Below are positions 1-8,984 of a stretch of 64,000 bases of DNA, one piece after another. Every line of letters starts with the position of its first letter. Position 1 is the first letter of the stretch. A program made the translations under genes and the position numbers. This DNA comes from Paenibacillus phytorum (GTDB lineage Bacteria; Bacillota; Bacilli; Paenibacillales; NBRC-103111), in the NCBI RefSeq assembly GCF_013141715.1, contig NZ_WHOA01000165.1:62001-126000 (forward strand), given 5' to 3'. Under the pieces are notes generated by a model. That model was not told the origin of the DNA, made no database searches, and saw only the letters and a program-made list of their open reading frames with translations.

Positions 1-29
1 GATCATTAATTTTTTGTGCAACTTCATGC

Positions 30-93
30 ATGTCTGTCCCCCTTAGTTTAAGTAAGCATAACTGTCTCTTCATTTCCCTAAGGGGACAGACAT
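30..93. repeat. Long imperfect inverted repeat
   Basis: The left arm at 30-46 (ATGTCTGTCCCCCTTAG) and the right arm at 78-93 (CTAAGGGGACAGACAT) are complementary over 16 bp with one bulged C. The loop is about 31 nt. There is no T-run after it on either strand, so it is not an obvious terminator, although it lies about 30 bp beyond the stop of the GxGYxYP gene. Hairpins containing GTCTGTCCCC/GGGGACAGAC resemble REP sequences linked to IS200-like (RAYT) transposases. That link is inference only, since no such transposase is visible here. Confidence 0.6.
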
Positions 94-122
94 TTCCTTC
101 ACGGTAATAATTAACAAATAGT

Positions 123-3100
123 TTATTGTGGAATACGCACCGTCACATTGTCGATCTGCACAGTCGCATTGTCGTCGTACCACACGCGGAACTGATAGGC
201 ATGCCCCAGTACGAAATCAGCCTCCATCATAATGGACTGATACGTATCAGCGGCATTGAAATCACTGCGCAGCACGGCTTTTTCGCCAGTTACTTTGTTG
301 CCTGTTCCGTCATAGATGTCGAGATTCAGCACCCGCTCGGAACCGCCTGCCGGATTGTCGATCTTAATGCGGAAGTCGACTTTAAGGCTTCCGGATGGGA
401 GATCCGCTACCCCGGGACCATGCAGCATATGACCTGCCGCATGTTCCTGCGGATTCGCATACCAACCATCTGCGGCTGCAGCTCCCGTATTATGGCCGAA
501 GTCACGCTCCGCTTCGAAAATACGGCTCGTATAGTTCGCCGATACATGAATCGGAATCTGCGCTTCAAGGCCATTGTATGTCGCGTTCACGATGGCATCC
601 CCGCTTTGAAGCACCTGCAGAGCGCCGCCGGCACCGATAGTGACCGTAGCTTCACCTTGCGCAACGGTCCAAGTCCCATCTACCGTCAGATTAACGTCCG
701 GCTTGCCTTGCTCGCTCGCTTTCCCCCACAGCTGCAGCTGCTTTTGGCCTGCATCCGTTCCGAACACCAACGAGTTTACATTGGATCCACCGAATTTAAA
801 ATAAAGCGATTGTGTATTCGGCTTTGTTATTTCTGGCATATCCAGTCTCACATGGTCAACTTTGACGTTCGCCTTATCTTCGAAATGCACACGGAATTCA
901 TAGGTGCTGCCAAGCGAAAAGTCAACGTCCTCTAAACTTATATCCATGTACTGATCTTGTACGGCAAAATCCCGTAATTTCAGCTCTTTTGAAGCAATAA
1001 TTTGATCAGCACTCGCATTGTTAATATCAATGATAGCAATGGTATCGTCAGATCCAGTCGCACCCGAAGCCTTCATGCGGAAAGTGACATCATGCACACC
1101 TGATGGTAAATCGGCCACATAAGGTCCATATAACATATGACCGGATCCGTGCTGCTCGATATTTGCCAACCAGCCATCTCCGTCAAGCGCCCCTGTGTTA
1201 TGCCCGAAATCATTCTCTGCTTCATAGAGTCGCTGTGCTAAATTACGGTTCATCACGACGGTGACTCGATCGATTTTAACCTTGGCGTTGCCATCATACC
1301 AAGCTCTGAACTGATAAGAATGACCTGCCACAAAGTCGGCCTCAAGTGTCGAATTATGGTACGTGTCGGCGCTTTGGAACTCGGAGCGATGCACGGCTTT
1401 CTCAGCCACAACTACTCCAGCTGTATCATCATAGATATCTAGATTCAGTACACGATCATTATCGCCAGTCACACGGTCAATCATGGTTTTGAACTTAACT
1501 TGGTTGCGACCTGCAGGAATGTCTGAGGCACCCGGTCCGAAGAGCATATATCCGGCAGCATGCTCCTGCGGATTAGCTGACCAGCCATCACCATCCAACT
1601 TCCCTGTATTATGGCCAAAATCGGTTTCCGCCTCATACACCTTGTTGGCTACTTCTGTATCCTCTTTAGATACGTTATTTTGAATTAGCTTCACCATTTT
1701 TTCAGGCGTTACAACTTGAACATCGCCTTGAAGTTGATCGATAACAGCCTTTACTTCGTCCATCGATGATGACCAGGCATGAACGAGAACGAGTGAGTAG
1801 CCTGCAGCACTCTTCGGATTTCTTGGAGCCGCATTGATATGCTGCGCAACCGAATTAACATCGCTTCCAGCGATGCCATGCCATAGCATTTCACGCGGAG
1901 TGACAATAGGCTTATTGTTAGACCATTTCAAGGCCCCGTTTAACGCTTTATGGTTACTGTATTCCAAATAAATAACGCCATCGATATTCGGCTGAGCCGT
2001 ATACTTATCCCACATCGCCTTTTTGTTGAAAGCATTAAAATCAATAACTTCAACAAGCGATAAATCAGCTTTGCCCATATAAATGTTTAACCTATTGAGA
2101 TGTGTATCCAATTCCTGCTCCGGGTACATGGACGGATACATATATCCGCCGCCTGACGGACCAACGACAAAATTATCTTTCTTTGTACCATCCGTATAAA
2201 AACGTTCCAGAACAGTCGGTGCCAAATCCATCATGCTGGGAGAAACAGCCCAACCCATATCGAAATTCCCACGGTTTGGGTTGCCAAACCAAGGCTTGCC
2301 CTTCTCGGCCAAATCATTTAGCATCCATTGAATATTATCACCATCTGACATGACGAATGACACATAATGCACCTGATCCTGAACTGCAGGCTGCGTCGTA
2401 TCCTTCTGTTTGAGCTCTTTGATGTTAAAGCTGCTTAACACTGACAAATTATAGGCATGATCTGCCGGCAGTGTGTATACACCCGCTGACGAACTCGGAC
2501 GTATGAAAGCGTCTTCACCATTTGACGCATCTCCCCATCCTAAAATGACAGCATCTGGCTCCGCGTCAGCAACGACGGATTGTCGGAACGCGCTGTTCCC
2601 ATCATAAAAGGTGAAAGCGTTAGCCATTACAGCGTAATCTCGTAGTTTGCCGCCCATACCGGACGCCAATTCTTCGCTCGTCTCCCCTTTTTGCTCGATC
2701 AAGGTGCGATGGTTGAGCTGGTTCCAGTATTTTTGCTTGACCCATGCTTCATCCTTCATTGAGAGATCCATCAATTGCTTATAGCTTTTGGCTTGTTTAA
2801 CATCGCCTTTTTCAATTAAGATGGCTTGCTTCAAATGGGCTAGTGAAGTAGCTGCATTGATGGAGCTGTTCCCCTTTTCCCATAGTAAATAGCCATCAAA
2901 CTGCTTCTTGAATTCCTTCACGAGCTTCCAAGGATCACGGATAAATTCCGTTTTCACCCCGTATTTTTGGACCAAATCGTCCAGCCATATCTTGTAATTC
3001 CCGGAATCGGGCAGTATGTAAATTTGATTAGAAGACTTATTAGCGAGTAGCCCTTGCAGCGAAGCGATCATGACACTTTCCGTTTCTGACATATCGCCCA

Positions 3101-3302
3101 AACGGATCACGTAAAGCTTCTTGGCTTTAACAGCAGCCTTTACATAGTTAGCGTCCAATTGCGGCGAACCACTTTGAGAAAGAGTTGTTTTATGATCTGA
3201 CTCTGATTCATTAGCTGCAGCGGATGTAGACACAGATGTTCCTAAGAGTGAGATGACAATAGAAAAGCATACAAACAAGACGAATAAACTGGTTTTTCTC
3301 AT
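123..3302 (-). CDS. Secreted GxGYxYP-family putative glycoside hydrolase with three C-terminal repeat domains
   Basis: The start is the ATG at 3302, which has AGGAGG six bases upstream; a longer frame to 3362 has no ribosome site. The 1059-residue product begins with a signal peptide (MRKTSLFVLFVCF... ending near ...SAAA). The GxGYxYP signature appears as GGGYMYP near residue 384; that family is thought to be carbohydrate-active but its activity is poorly known. Near residues 555-680, 691-800 and 927-1059 come three copies of a module starting [FY]EAExDFGHNTG and containing HxxGxML and YxFRxxY blocks, probably carbohydrate-binding. A bacterial-Ig-like stretch sits between copies 2 and 3. There is no sortase signal. 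It is a single-gene unit; the catalytic residues cannot be assigned from sequence alone. Confidence 0.75.
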   Translation of the reverse strand: MRKTSLFVLFVCFSIVISLLGTSVSTSAAANESESDHKTTLSQSGSPQLDANYVKAAVKAKKLYVIRLGDMSETESVMIASLQGLLANKSSNQIYILPDSGNYKIWLDDLVQKYGVKTEFIRDPWKLVKEFKKQFDGYLLWEKGNSSINAATSLAHLKQAILIEKGDVKQAKSYKQLMDLSMKDEAWVKQKYWNQLNHRTLIEQKGETSEELASGMGGKLRDYAVMANAFTFYDGNSAFRQSVVADAEPDAVILGWGDASNGEDAFIRPSSSAGVYTLPADHAYNLSVLSSFNIKELKQKDTTQPAVQDQVHYVSFVMSDGDNIQWMLNDLAEKGKPWFGNPNRGNFDMGWAVSPSMMDLAPTVLERFYTDGTKKDNFVVGPSGGGYMYPSMYPEQELDTHLNRLNIYMGKADLSLVEVIDFNAFNKKAMWDKYTAQPNIDGVIYLEYSNHKALNGALKWSNNKPIVTPREMLWHGIAGSDVNSVAQHINAAPRNPKSAAGYSLVLVHAWSSSMDEVKAVIDQLQGDVQVVTPEKMVKLIQNNVSKEDTEVANKVYEAETDFGHNTGKLDGDGWSANPQEHAAGYMLFGPGASDIPAGRNQVKFKTMIDRVTGDNDRVLNLDIYDDTAGVVVAEKAVHRSEFQSADTYHNSTLEADFVAGHSYQFRAWYDGNAKVKIDRVTVVMNRNLAQRLYEAENDFGHNTGALDGDGWLANIEQHGSGHMLYGPYVADLPSGVHDVTFRMKASGATGSDDTIAIIDINNASADQIIASKELKLRDFAVQDQYMDISLEDVDFSLGSTYEFRVHFEDKANVKVDHVRLDMPEITKPNTQSLYFKFGGSNVNSLVFGTDAGQKQLQLWGKASEQGKPDVNLTVDGTWTVAQGEATVTIGAGGALQVLQSGDAIVNATYNGLEAQIPIHVSANYTSRIFEAERDFGHNTGAAAADGWYANPQEHAAGHMLHGPGVADLPSGSLKVDFRIKIDNPAGGSERVLNLDIYDGTGNKVTGEKAVLRSDFNAADTYQSIMMEADFVLGHAYQFRVWYDDNATVQIDNVTVRIPQ

Positions 3303-3474
3303 TATAAACCTCCTCATAATTTGAATGTATGACTGGAACGACTTGTCATTCGAATTATACAATATATTATTAACATATTCTACATGTCATTTAGATCATT
3401 TATAATTTCTACTTAACTCCTGGATAGACTTGTAGGTGGGCCTCAGATCCTATGCAATCGATGGTTATCAATAA

Positions 3475-3524
3475 ACAAAAAAAGCCAAGCCACTATGGTG
3501 ATAACCATCCATGACTTAGCTTTT
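3475..3524 (-). terminator. Rho-independent terminator of the purine operon
   Basis: On the minus strand a G-U-tolerant stem (AAGCTAAGTCATGG paired with CCATAGTGGCTTGGCTT) is followed by seven T residues (A-run at 3477-3483 on the plus strand). It lies just beyond the stop codon of the adenine deaminase gene. Confidence 0.75.
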
Positions 3525-3528
3525 CCAT

Positions 3529-5241
3529 TTAACCGTGTATGATTAAAGGCACAACTTTCCCTTCATTCACATCTATTAAACCAAAATCCGTTATTTTCAG
3601 TGCAGGACTAACAGGTAAAGAATGCGTGCTGATCGACATGATCGGATTATAATGGCAGTAGCCTAACGATTCCATGGCCTTGCGCAGCTGCTCAACTTCC
3701 TTGGCAACTTGCTCCAAAGGGACTTCAGTTAAAATACCTCCGACAGGCAGCTCAAGACTAGCTATCACATTGCCGTCCTCAACAACGCTGAAGCCCCCTT
3801 GATTCTTGATGACCTCATTAGCCGCGATCATCATATCGACGGGATTGTGCCCGACAACAAGCATGTTATGGTTATCGTGCGAATAAGTCGTTGCTATGGC
3901 TCCTCGCTTGATCGTATCACCGCCGATTAAACCATAAGCGCGATTCCCATTTTTCCCATAGCGCTCAAACGTAGCAATGAGTCCATAACCGCTTTCCTGC
4001 CAGTTAAGCTTTCCTTGACGAACTTCTACATCAACCTGATGCTCCTCTGTAAACGTTGAGCCATCCTTTACTATCATTGCTCGGCAAGCATACCGGCCAT
4101 CAGCTGCTTCTGTGTTCACTGAGAAGTCCGCTTCTGTTAACGGTGACATATGAACGCTTTGATAGTAGTGATCTGGAAAAGCGGGTGAATGGTCGGTAGG
4201 TTGGTACGGTTCGTTCACGTCATAGACTTTGAGGCCATGCTTGTACACTTGGTCGATTGTCAGCTGCTCCAGATTGGAGATCAGTTGAAAATCACCAATT
4301 TTACCGGGTGCAATTACGCCGCGATCATACATCCGCATTCTTTTGGCTGGAGAAAGTGTGCTGGCATAAATTGCCTGCTCAGGCTTCATGCCCATGCCGA
4401 TCGCTTTGCGAACAAGGTGATTCAAGTGGCCCCGACGCTCGAAGGAGTCGGCCATCACATCATCGGTAACAAAGCAATAATGCTCGGATACTTCATGCTC
4501 CATCAAATACGCCATCACTTCAGGCGTCATCGATTTTTCTTGAATTTCAATAAACATACCCGCAGCGATCCGAGCTTCCATGCCCTCGATCGATTGATGT
4601 GTATGATCGGAATCTACCCCGCTATAGATCATTCGATGCAAATCTAGATCTAATAGTTTCGGGACATGCCCTTCTATAATGAGATGAGGATAGTGGCTGC
4701 GGATATGGTTTAAGATGTGATTCGTTTTGCAGTCAGGATCTGTGATGACATCCACATAGTTCATGATTTCGCCTAAACAAATAATTCGTTCGGTACGAAG
4801 CAGCTCGTCCAAATCCTCGATTTCAATCGCGCCTCCGGTCGTTTCCATCGAAGTAGCAGGAACCGAACTCGGGATGGCGTAGAACATGTCCGCCACACAA
4901 TGCTGACTAGCTTTAATGAATTCCCTCACCCCGTCAAGTCCGAAGACATTGGCGATCTCATGAGGTTCTGGAACGATGGTTGTAACACCGTTGCGAATGA
5001 GTCCATAAGAGAACGTTTCCGGCGTGACCATTGTGCTTTCGATATGCAGATGGATATCAATGAGGCCGGGAATCATATAACGTCCTTGTCCGTCCAAGCG
5101 CTGGTCTGCTTCGAATCTGTCGGTAGCCCGTTCCCCGATATATAGAAATCTTCCATCTAAGATCGCTGCATTGCCTTGAATAAATGTTTTAAAATAACTA
5201 TTATAAATTCGTACATTCTCAATCAGTAAATCTACACGCAT
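3529..5241 (-). CDS. ade: Adenine deaminase
   Basis: A cytoplasmic amidohydrolase-superfamily enzyme that converts adenine to hypoxanthine and ammonia. At 570 residues it matches the usual adenine deaminase length. Visible family blocks are the metal-binding DIHLHIEST segment, GVTTIVPEPHEIANV near residue 90 (usually written with ADPHEIANV), and SHDNHNMLVVG in the C-terminal half. It is the last gene of an operon with a nucleoside hydrolase and a Pot-type transporter, so imported purine nucleosides could be cleaved to bases and adenine then deaminated. The start has GGAGG eight bases upstream. Some proteins with this fold act on other substrates, so strict adenine specificity is inferred. Confidence 0.88.
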   Translation of the reverse strand: MRVDLLIENVRIYNSYFKTFIQGNAAILDGRFLYIGERATDRFEADQRLDGQGRYMIPGLIDIHLHIESTMVTPETFSYGLIRNGVTTIVPEPHEIANVFGLDGVREFIKASQHCVADMFYAIPSSVPATSMETTGGAIEIEDLDELLRTERIICLGEIMNYVDVITDPDCKTNHILNHIRSHYPHLIIEGHVPKLLDLDLHRMIYSGVDSDHTHQSIEGMEARIAAGMFIEIQEKSMTPEVMAYLMEHEVSEHYCFVTDDVMADSFERRGHLNHLVRKAIGMGMKPEQAIYASTLSPAKRMRMYDRGVIAPGKIGDFQLISNLEQLTIDQVYKHGLKVYDVNEPYQPTDHSPAFPDHYYQSVHMSPLTEADFSVNTEAADGRYACRAMIVKDGSTFTEEHQVDVEVRQGKLNWQESGYGLIATFERYGKNGNRAYGLIGGDTIKRGAIATTYSHDNHNMLVVGHNPVDMMIAANEVIKNQGGFSVVEDGNVIASLELPVGGILTEVPLEQVAKEVEQLRKAMESLGYCHYNPIMSISTHSLPVSPALKITDFGLIDVNEGKVVPLIIHG

Positions 5242-5262
5242 CTGTCTTCGCCTCCAAGTACA

Positions 5263-6324
5263 TTACTCAACTAGAACTAATTTCTCGCTAGGAAAAAGAA
5301 TCCGAACCTCTTGACCGTTCAGGTAAGGAAGCTCCATTTCTTTATTCACTGTGAAATTTCCCAGCTCCGTCTCGACAACGTATTGATAGCTTCTTCCAAG
5401 GAAGGTGCTGACCTTGACGCGACCTGTCAAACGATTCGCTCCTGCCTCGATTTCATCTGGCATTCCAATCACGACATCATCCGGACGAATAGCCCCTTGC
5501 TTACCCAGCTGTTCTCCTTTGCTGGCATGCTTCGTAACGGCGAACATATAATCTTTGACTTTCAACGCAATCTCTTCGTTTCCATCAAACCTTGAATCGA
5601 AAGTAATAAAATTCGTAAAGCCAATAAACCGAGCCACAAACTCCGTTTTTGGGTATTTAAATATCGCCGCTGGAGCGCCAAGCTGTTCAATGATGCCTTT
5701 ATTCATAATCGCAACTTGATCGGAGATGGAGAAGCACTCTTCCTGATCGTGCGATACATAGACAGTAGTGATACCAAGCTCCTGCTGGATGCGGCGGATC
5801 TCCACCCGCATGTTAATACGCAGATTAGCGTCCAAATTGCTTAGCGGTTCGTCGAAGAGCAGCAGTTCCGGCTCGATCACAAGCGCCCTGGCAATCGCGA
5901 CCCGCTGTCTTTGGCCGCCTGAAAGTTCCTTCGGAAACCGCTTTTCGAAGCCGGACAAGCTTACGATATCAAGGATGTTCCGGACACGCCGATCGATCTC
6001 TGCCCCACTCACTTTTCGAAGACGCAGACCGAAAGCTACATTATCATAAATGGATAAGTGTGGAAACAAAGCATAGCTCTGAAACACGAATCCGAAGTTC
6101 CGTTTGTTGACGGGAACGTGCGTATAATCTTTTCCGTTAAGTGAAAATTTGCCTGCCCTTGCCTCAATAAATCCCGCGATTAGCCGCAAAGTCGTCGTTT
6201 TCCCGCATCCACTAGGACCCAGCAGCGAGATCAGACTTCCTTTTTCAACACTTAGGTTGAAGTCCTGCAGAATATATTGCTGGTCATAGGCAACCGAAAT
6301 ATTTTCCAGTGATAGCAATGCCAT
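5263..6324 (-). CDS. Pot-type ABC importer ATPase (predicted purine/nucleoside transporter)
   Basis: A 353-residue ATP-binding subunit that energises import. Walker A is GPSGCGKTT near residue 36, the signature is LSGGQRQRVAIARAL and Walker B is LLLFDEPLSNLD. A C-terminal TOBE-like domain of about 110 residues follows, as in PotA/MalK/FbpC proteins. It sits 21 bases upstream of adenine deaminase and 15 bases downstream of a permease gene, in a tight operon. The family is broad (polyamine, iron, thiamine, phosphonate). The purine or nucleoside substrate is inferred only from the flanking nucleoside hydrolase and adenine deaminase. Confidence 0.85.
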   Translation of the reverse strand: MALLSLENISVAYDQQYILQDFNLSVEKGSLISLLGPSGCGKTTTLRLIAGFIEARAGKFSLNGKDYTHVPVNKRNFGFVFQSYALFPHLSIYDNVAFGLRLRKVSGAEIDRRVRNILDIVSLSGFEKRFPKELSGGQRQRVAIARALVIEPELLLFDEPLSNLDANLRINMRVEIRRIQQELGITTVYVSHDQEECFSISDQVAIMNKGIIEQLGAPAAIFKYPKTEFVARFIGFTNFITFDSRFDGNEEIALKVKDYMFAVTKHASKGEQLGKQGAIRPDDVVIGMPDEIEAGANRLTGRVKVSTFLGRSYQYVVETELGNFTVNKEMELPYLNGQEVRILFPSEKLVLVE

Positions 6325-6339
6325 GGATGAAAGCCTCCG

Positions 6340-7128
6340 TTATCGTTTGGTGAAATAGGATAAACCCATCAACCGTTCAATGATGAACATAAGTACGGCA
6401 GTGAAGAGCATTAGTAAGACAGAAATAGCGGCAATTGTTGGATCAAAATGATTCTCCACGTACGTAAGCATCTGTATAGGCAGCGTACTGACTCCGGGAC
6501 CCGTCATAAAGACTGAAATGTCGACATTATTAAATGATTCTAAAAATGCGATAAGAATGGCTGCGATAATACCGGACTTGATGTTCGGTAAGACTACTTT
6601 GAAAAAGGTTTTAAGCTGACCAGCGCCAAGGCTTAAAGCAGCTTCCTCAATCGCAAAATCGAAATTCGATAAGCTTGATGCAATGACGCGGATAATAAAA
6701 GGAAGCATAATCACGGTATGTCCAATCAGCAAAGCTGCATAGATCGGCAGGTGATAGGTGACGATAAGGTACTTGAGCATCGTAAACCCAAGCACGATAC
6801 CTGGAATAAGTACTGGGGAAATAAAAATCGCATTAAGCGCCCCTTTCCCCTTAAACTCAAACCGGCTTAACGCATAAGCCGCTGGGATACCAAGCAGCAG
6901 TGCAAACAAATTACCGATCAACGATACGATAACAGAGGTACCTGCGGTCGTCATGAACATCTTGACTTCCAAAATGTTGCGGTACCATTTCAATGAGAAT
7001 CCTGTCGGTGGGAATTTCAATACACTCCCTGGCTCAAATGAAGCAAATGCAATAATGACGAGCGGCCCGAGCAAGAACATGTAGACAAGAAGCGTAAATA
7101 AGGCCAGTCCTCGATTCTTCTCCCGCAT
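6340..7128 (-). CDS. ABC importer permease, PotC-like
   Basis: A 262-residue inner-membrane permease with about six hydrophobic segments and the EAA-type loop (ALSLGAGQLKTFFKVVLPNI) that docks the ATPase. It resembles the second permease of spermidine/putrescine-type systems. Its start follows the stop of the upstream permease by only four bases, so the two are translationally close and probably form a heterodimer. Substrate is set by context with purine-salvage enzymes, not by its own sequence. Confidence 0.85.
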   Translation of the reverse strand: MREKNRGLALFTLLVYMFLLGPLVIIAFASFEPGSVLKFPPTGFSLKWYRNILEVKMFMTTAGTSVIVSLIGNLFALLLGIPAAYALSRFEFKGKGALNAIFISPVLIPGIVLGFTMLKYLIVTYHLPIYAALLIGHTVIMLPFIIRVIASSLSNFDFAIEEAALSLGAGQLKTFFKVVLPNIKSGIIAAILIAFLESFNNVDISVFMTGPGVSTLPIQMLTYVENHFDPTIAAISVLLMLFTAVLMFIIERLMGLSYFTKR

Positions 7129-7132
7129 ACTT

Positions 7133-7954
7133 CTACCCCTTCGGATTTAATTTAGTAGCCAGTTTGTTCATAAGCGCAATAACCACGAAGGTGATCACGA
7201 TCATAATCACGGCAATGACGGAGGCGAGATACCAATCGTTCAGAGTAATCGCATTCTGATAGAGGAATGTAGAAATGACCCGCTGCTTGCCTCCGAGCAA
7301 AGCCGGTGTCGTATAAGCTGTCAAGCTTCCGACAAAAACAAGGATACTGCCTATAATTAATCCGGGTACACTAAGCGGCACGATGACCTTGACGAAAGCC
7401 GTAAATCGGTTAGCTCCCAAGCTCTCCGCCGCTTTGATCAGATCCGGATCTATATTCTCAAGAACACCGACCAACGTAATAATGATGAGCGGAAGAAACA
7501 AATGGAGAAGACCAATCATCATCGCAGCTGGCGTGTACAAAATATCGAGTGGCTCTTGGATGATACCAATGGCCATCAAGGCATTATTGAGCAGCCCTTT
7601 TTTACCTAAAATAATCATCCAGCTGAACGACCTGACAACCGAGCTCGTAAGCAGCGGGAAAATTGCTAATGCCAGTAAGACCGCTTTTTGTCTCGGACTC
7701 TGTTTGGAGATAAAGTAAGCCACAGGAAATCCAAGCAATATGCAAAATAGGGTGGTTACCAAGCTGACACGCAGCGTCGTCCATACGATTTTGAGAAAAT
7801 AAGGGTCTTTAAAGAAATTTAAGTACCCTCCAAGCGTAAATGTCCCTTTATCGAAAAAGGTTGAACCTATCGTGAGAAGGATCGGTACCACCATGAAAAT
7901 CATCAGGAACAGTAGTCCCGGTAGCAATAATAAGAATAAGAACTTTTTTTTCAT
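7133..7954 (-). CDS. ABC importer permease, PotB-like
   Basis: A 273-residue inner-membrane permease. It has an N-terminal hydrophobic segment, a periplasm-side region, a core of five further membrane segments and the loop ESLGANRFTAFVKVIVPLS characteristic of binding-protein-dependent permeases. It pairs with the PotC-like protein downstream. AGGAGT lies ahead of the ATG. It is 27 bases downstream of the nucleoside hydrolase gene in the same operon. Confidence 0.85.
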   Translation of the reverse strand: MKKKFLFLLLLPGLLFLMIFMVVPILLTIGSTFFDKGTFTLGGYLNFFKDPYFLKIVWTTLRVSLVTTLFCILLGFPVAYFISKQSPRQKAVLLALAIFPLLTSSVVRSFSWMIILGKKGLLNNALMAIGIIQEPLDILYTPAAMMIGLLHLFLPLIIITLVGVLENIDPDLIKAAESLGANRFTAFVKVIVPLSVPGLIIGSILVFVGSLTAYTTPALLGGKQRVISTFLYQNAITLNDWYLASVIAVIMIVITFVVIALMNKLATKLNPKG

Positions 7955-7981
7955 GTAGCTTTACTCCTGTTCCTGGGTTCG

Positions 7982-8914
7982 CTAGGCACGCAGCGCGTTT
8001 ATAAAAAGCTGGAGGAATTCGTCAGCCGATACCTCCGTACACACATGAACATTAGCCTCTTTGGATAAGCGGTTCTGGAAATCGCATACGGTTTGTCCGT
8101 CACACAGCTCACTTCGGGTTTCGACATCAACGTAATAATGGCGTGTCTTGACAAGCTGTTTATTCAGAGCCACTCCAACTGCAAGTGGATCATGAAGCGC
8201 ACAGGCCCGAACTCCATTACGTTCATAGTAACGCTTCATATAATTCGCGGTGCTTTCCTGAACATATCGAGCTATAGGAGAATCTCCGAGCTCCCGGATA
8301 TGTTCATCAGTCAGGAGAGCTTTACGCGTCACATCTAACCCTACAAGGGTTAAGGATGGAAACCCTGCCTGGAAAACGATCTTCGCAGCTTCCGGATCGA
8401 CGTACATATTGTACTCCGCTGTTGGCGTTACATTGCCGAAGCCTTGTACGACGCCTCCCATTACAATCACTTCCTTGACCTGATGAATCAGATCAGGATG
8501 CTTCATAACCGCCAAAGCCAGATTCGTTAATGGAGCTGTCATAACTAAAGTGACTTCTCCAACGTGCTTCCGCACTTGATCCACGATAAAATCGGAGGCA
8601 TGTCCAGCGGTCGTCTGCATATGAACCCGCATATCGCTTAAAGCGCCGCCAAGCCCGTCATTGCCGTGAACATGATGCTCAAAGTGAGAAGCTCGCATCA
8701 AAGGCTTGTCTGCCCCTTTAACGACAGGAATCTTCTCTCCCATCCCAAGCAGTTGGAGGATCTTACATGTATTCTTAGTCGCTTGGTCCAGCGAAACGTT
8801 GCCATTCACGGTTGTAATTCCGAGAACATCCATCTCTCCGCTGCGGACTGCCAACAGAATACCTAGCGCATCATCCACACCCGTGTCTACATCTAGGATG
8901 ACCTTCTTTTTCAT
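7982..8914 (-). CDS. Inosine-uridine preferring nucleoside hydrolase family protein
   Basis: Splits ribonucleosides into base and ribose in the cytoplasm. The N-terminal calcium-binding signature DVDTGVDDA is intact and follows KKKVIL directly. VMGGV, the NxxxDPEAA block and the late HDPLAV histidine/aspartate motif are also present. The chosen start is ATG 8914, which has AAGGGGG eight bases upstream; a frame to 8950 lacks a ribosome site. The protein is then 310 residues, normal for IunH/RihA types. It lies between the binding protein and permease genes of the operon, strong context for nucleoside import followed by hydrolysis. Confidence 0.88.
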   Translation of the reverse strand: MKKKVILDVDTGVDDALGILLAVRSGEMDVLGITTVNGNVSLDQATKNTCKILQLLGMGEKIPVVKGADKPLMRASHFEHHVHGNDGLGGALSDMRVHMQTTAGHASDFIVDQVRKHVGEVTLVMTAPLTNLALAVMKHPDLIHQVKEVIVMGGVVQGFGNVTPTAEYNMYVDPEAAKIVFQAGFPSLTLVGLDVTRKALLTDEHIRELGDSPIARYVQESTANYMKRYYERNGVRACALHDPLAVGVALNKQLVKTRHYYVDVETRSELCDGQTVCDFQNRLSKEANVHVCTEVSADEFLQLFINALRA

Positions 8915-8984
8915 GACTAAGCCCCCTTTAAGTCCTATTGAAGAAATCAAGGATATATAAGCATATACCCTTGATTGGTTTTAT

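Noticed and set aside
126..935. Long plus-strand open frame of 269 codons over the GxGYxYP gene
   Set aside because: It is antisense to the repeat region of a clear secreted protein, with no ribosome site and no recognisable domain.
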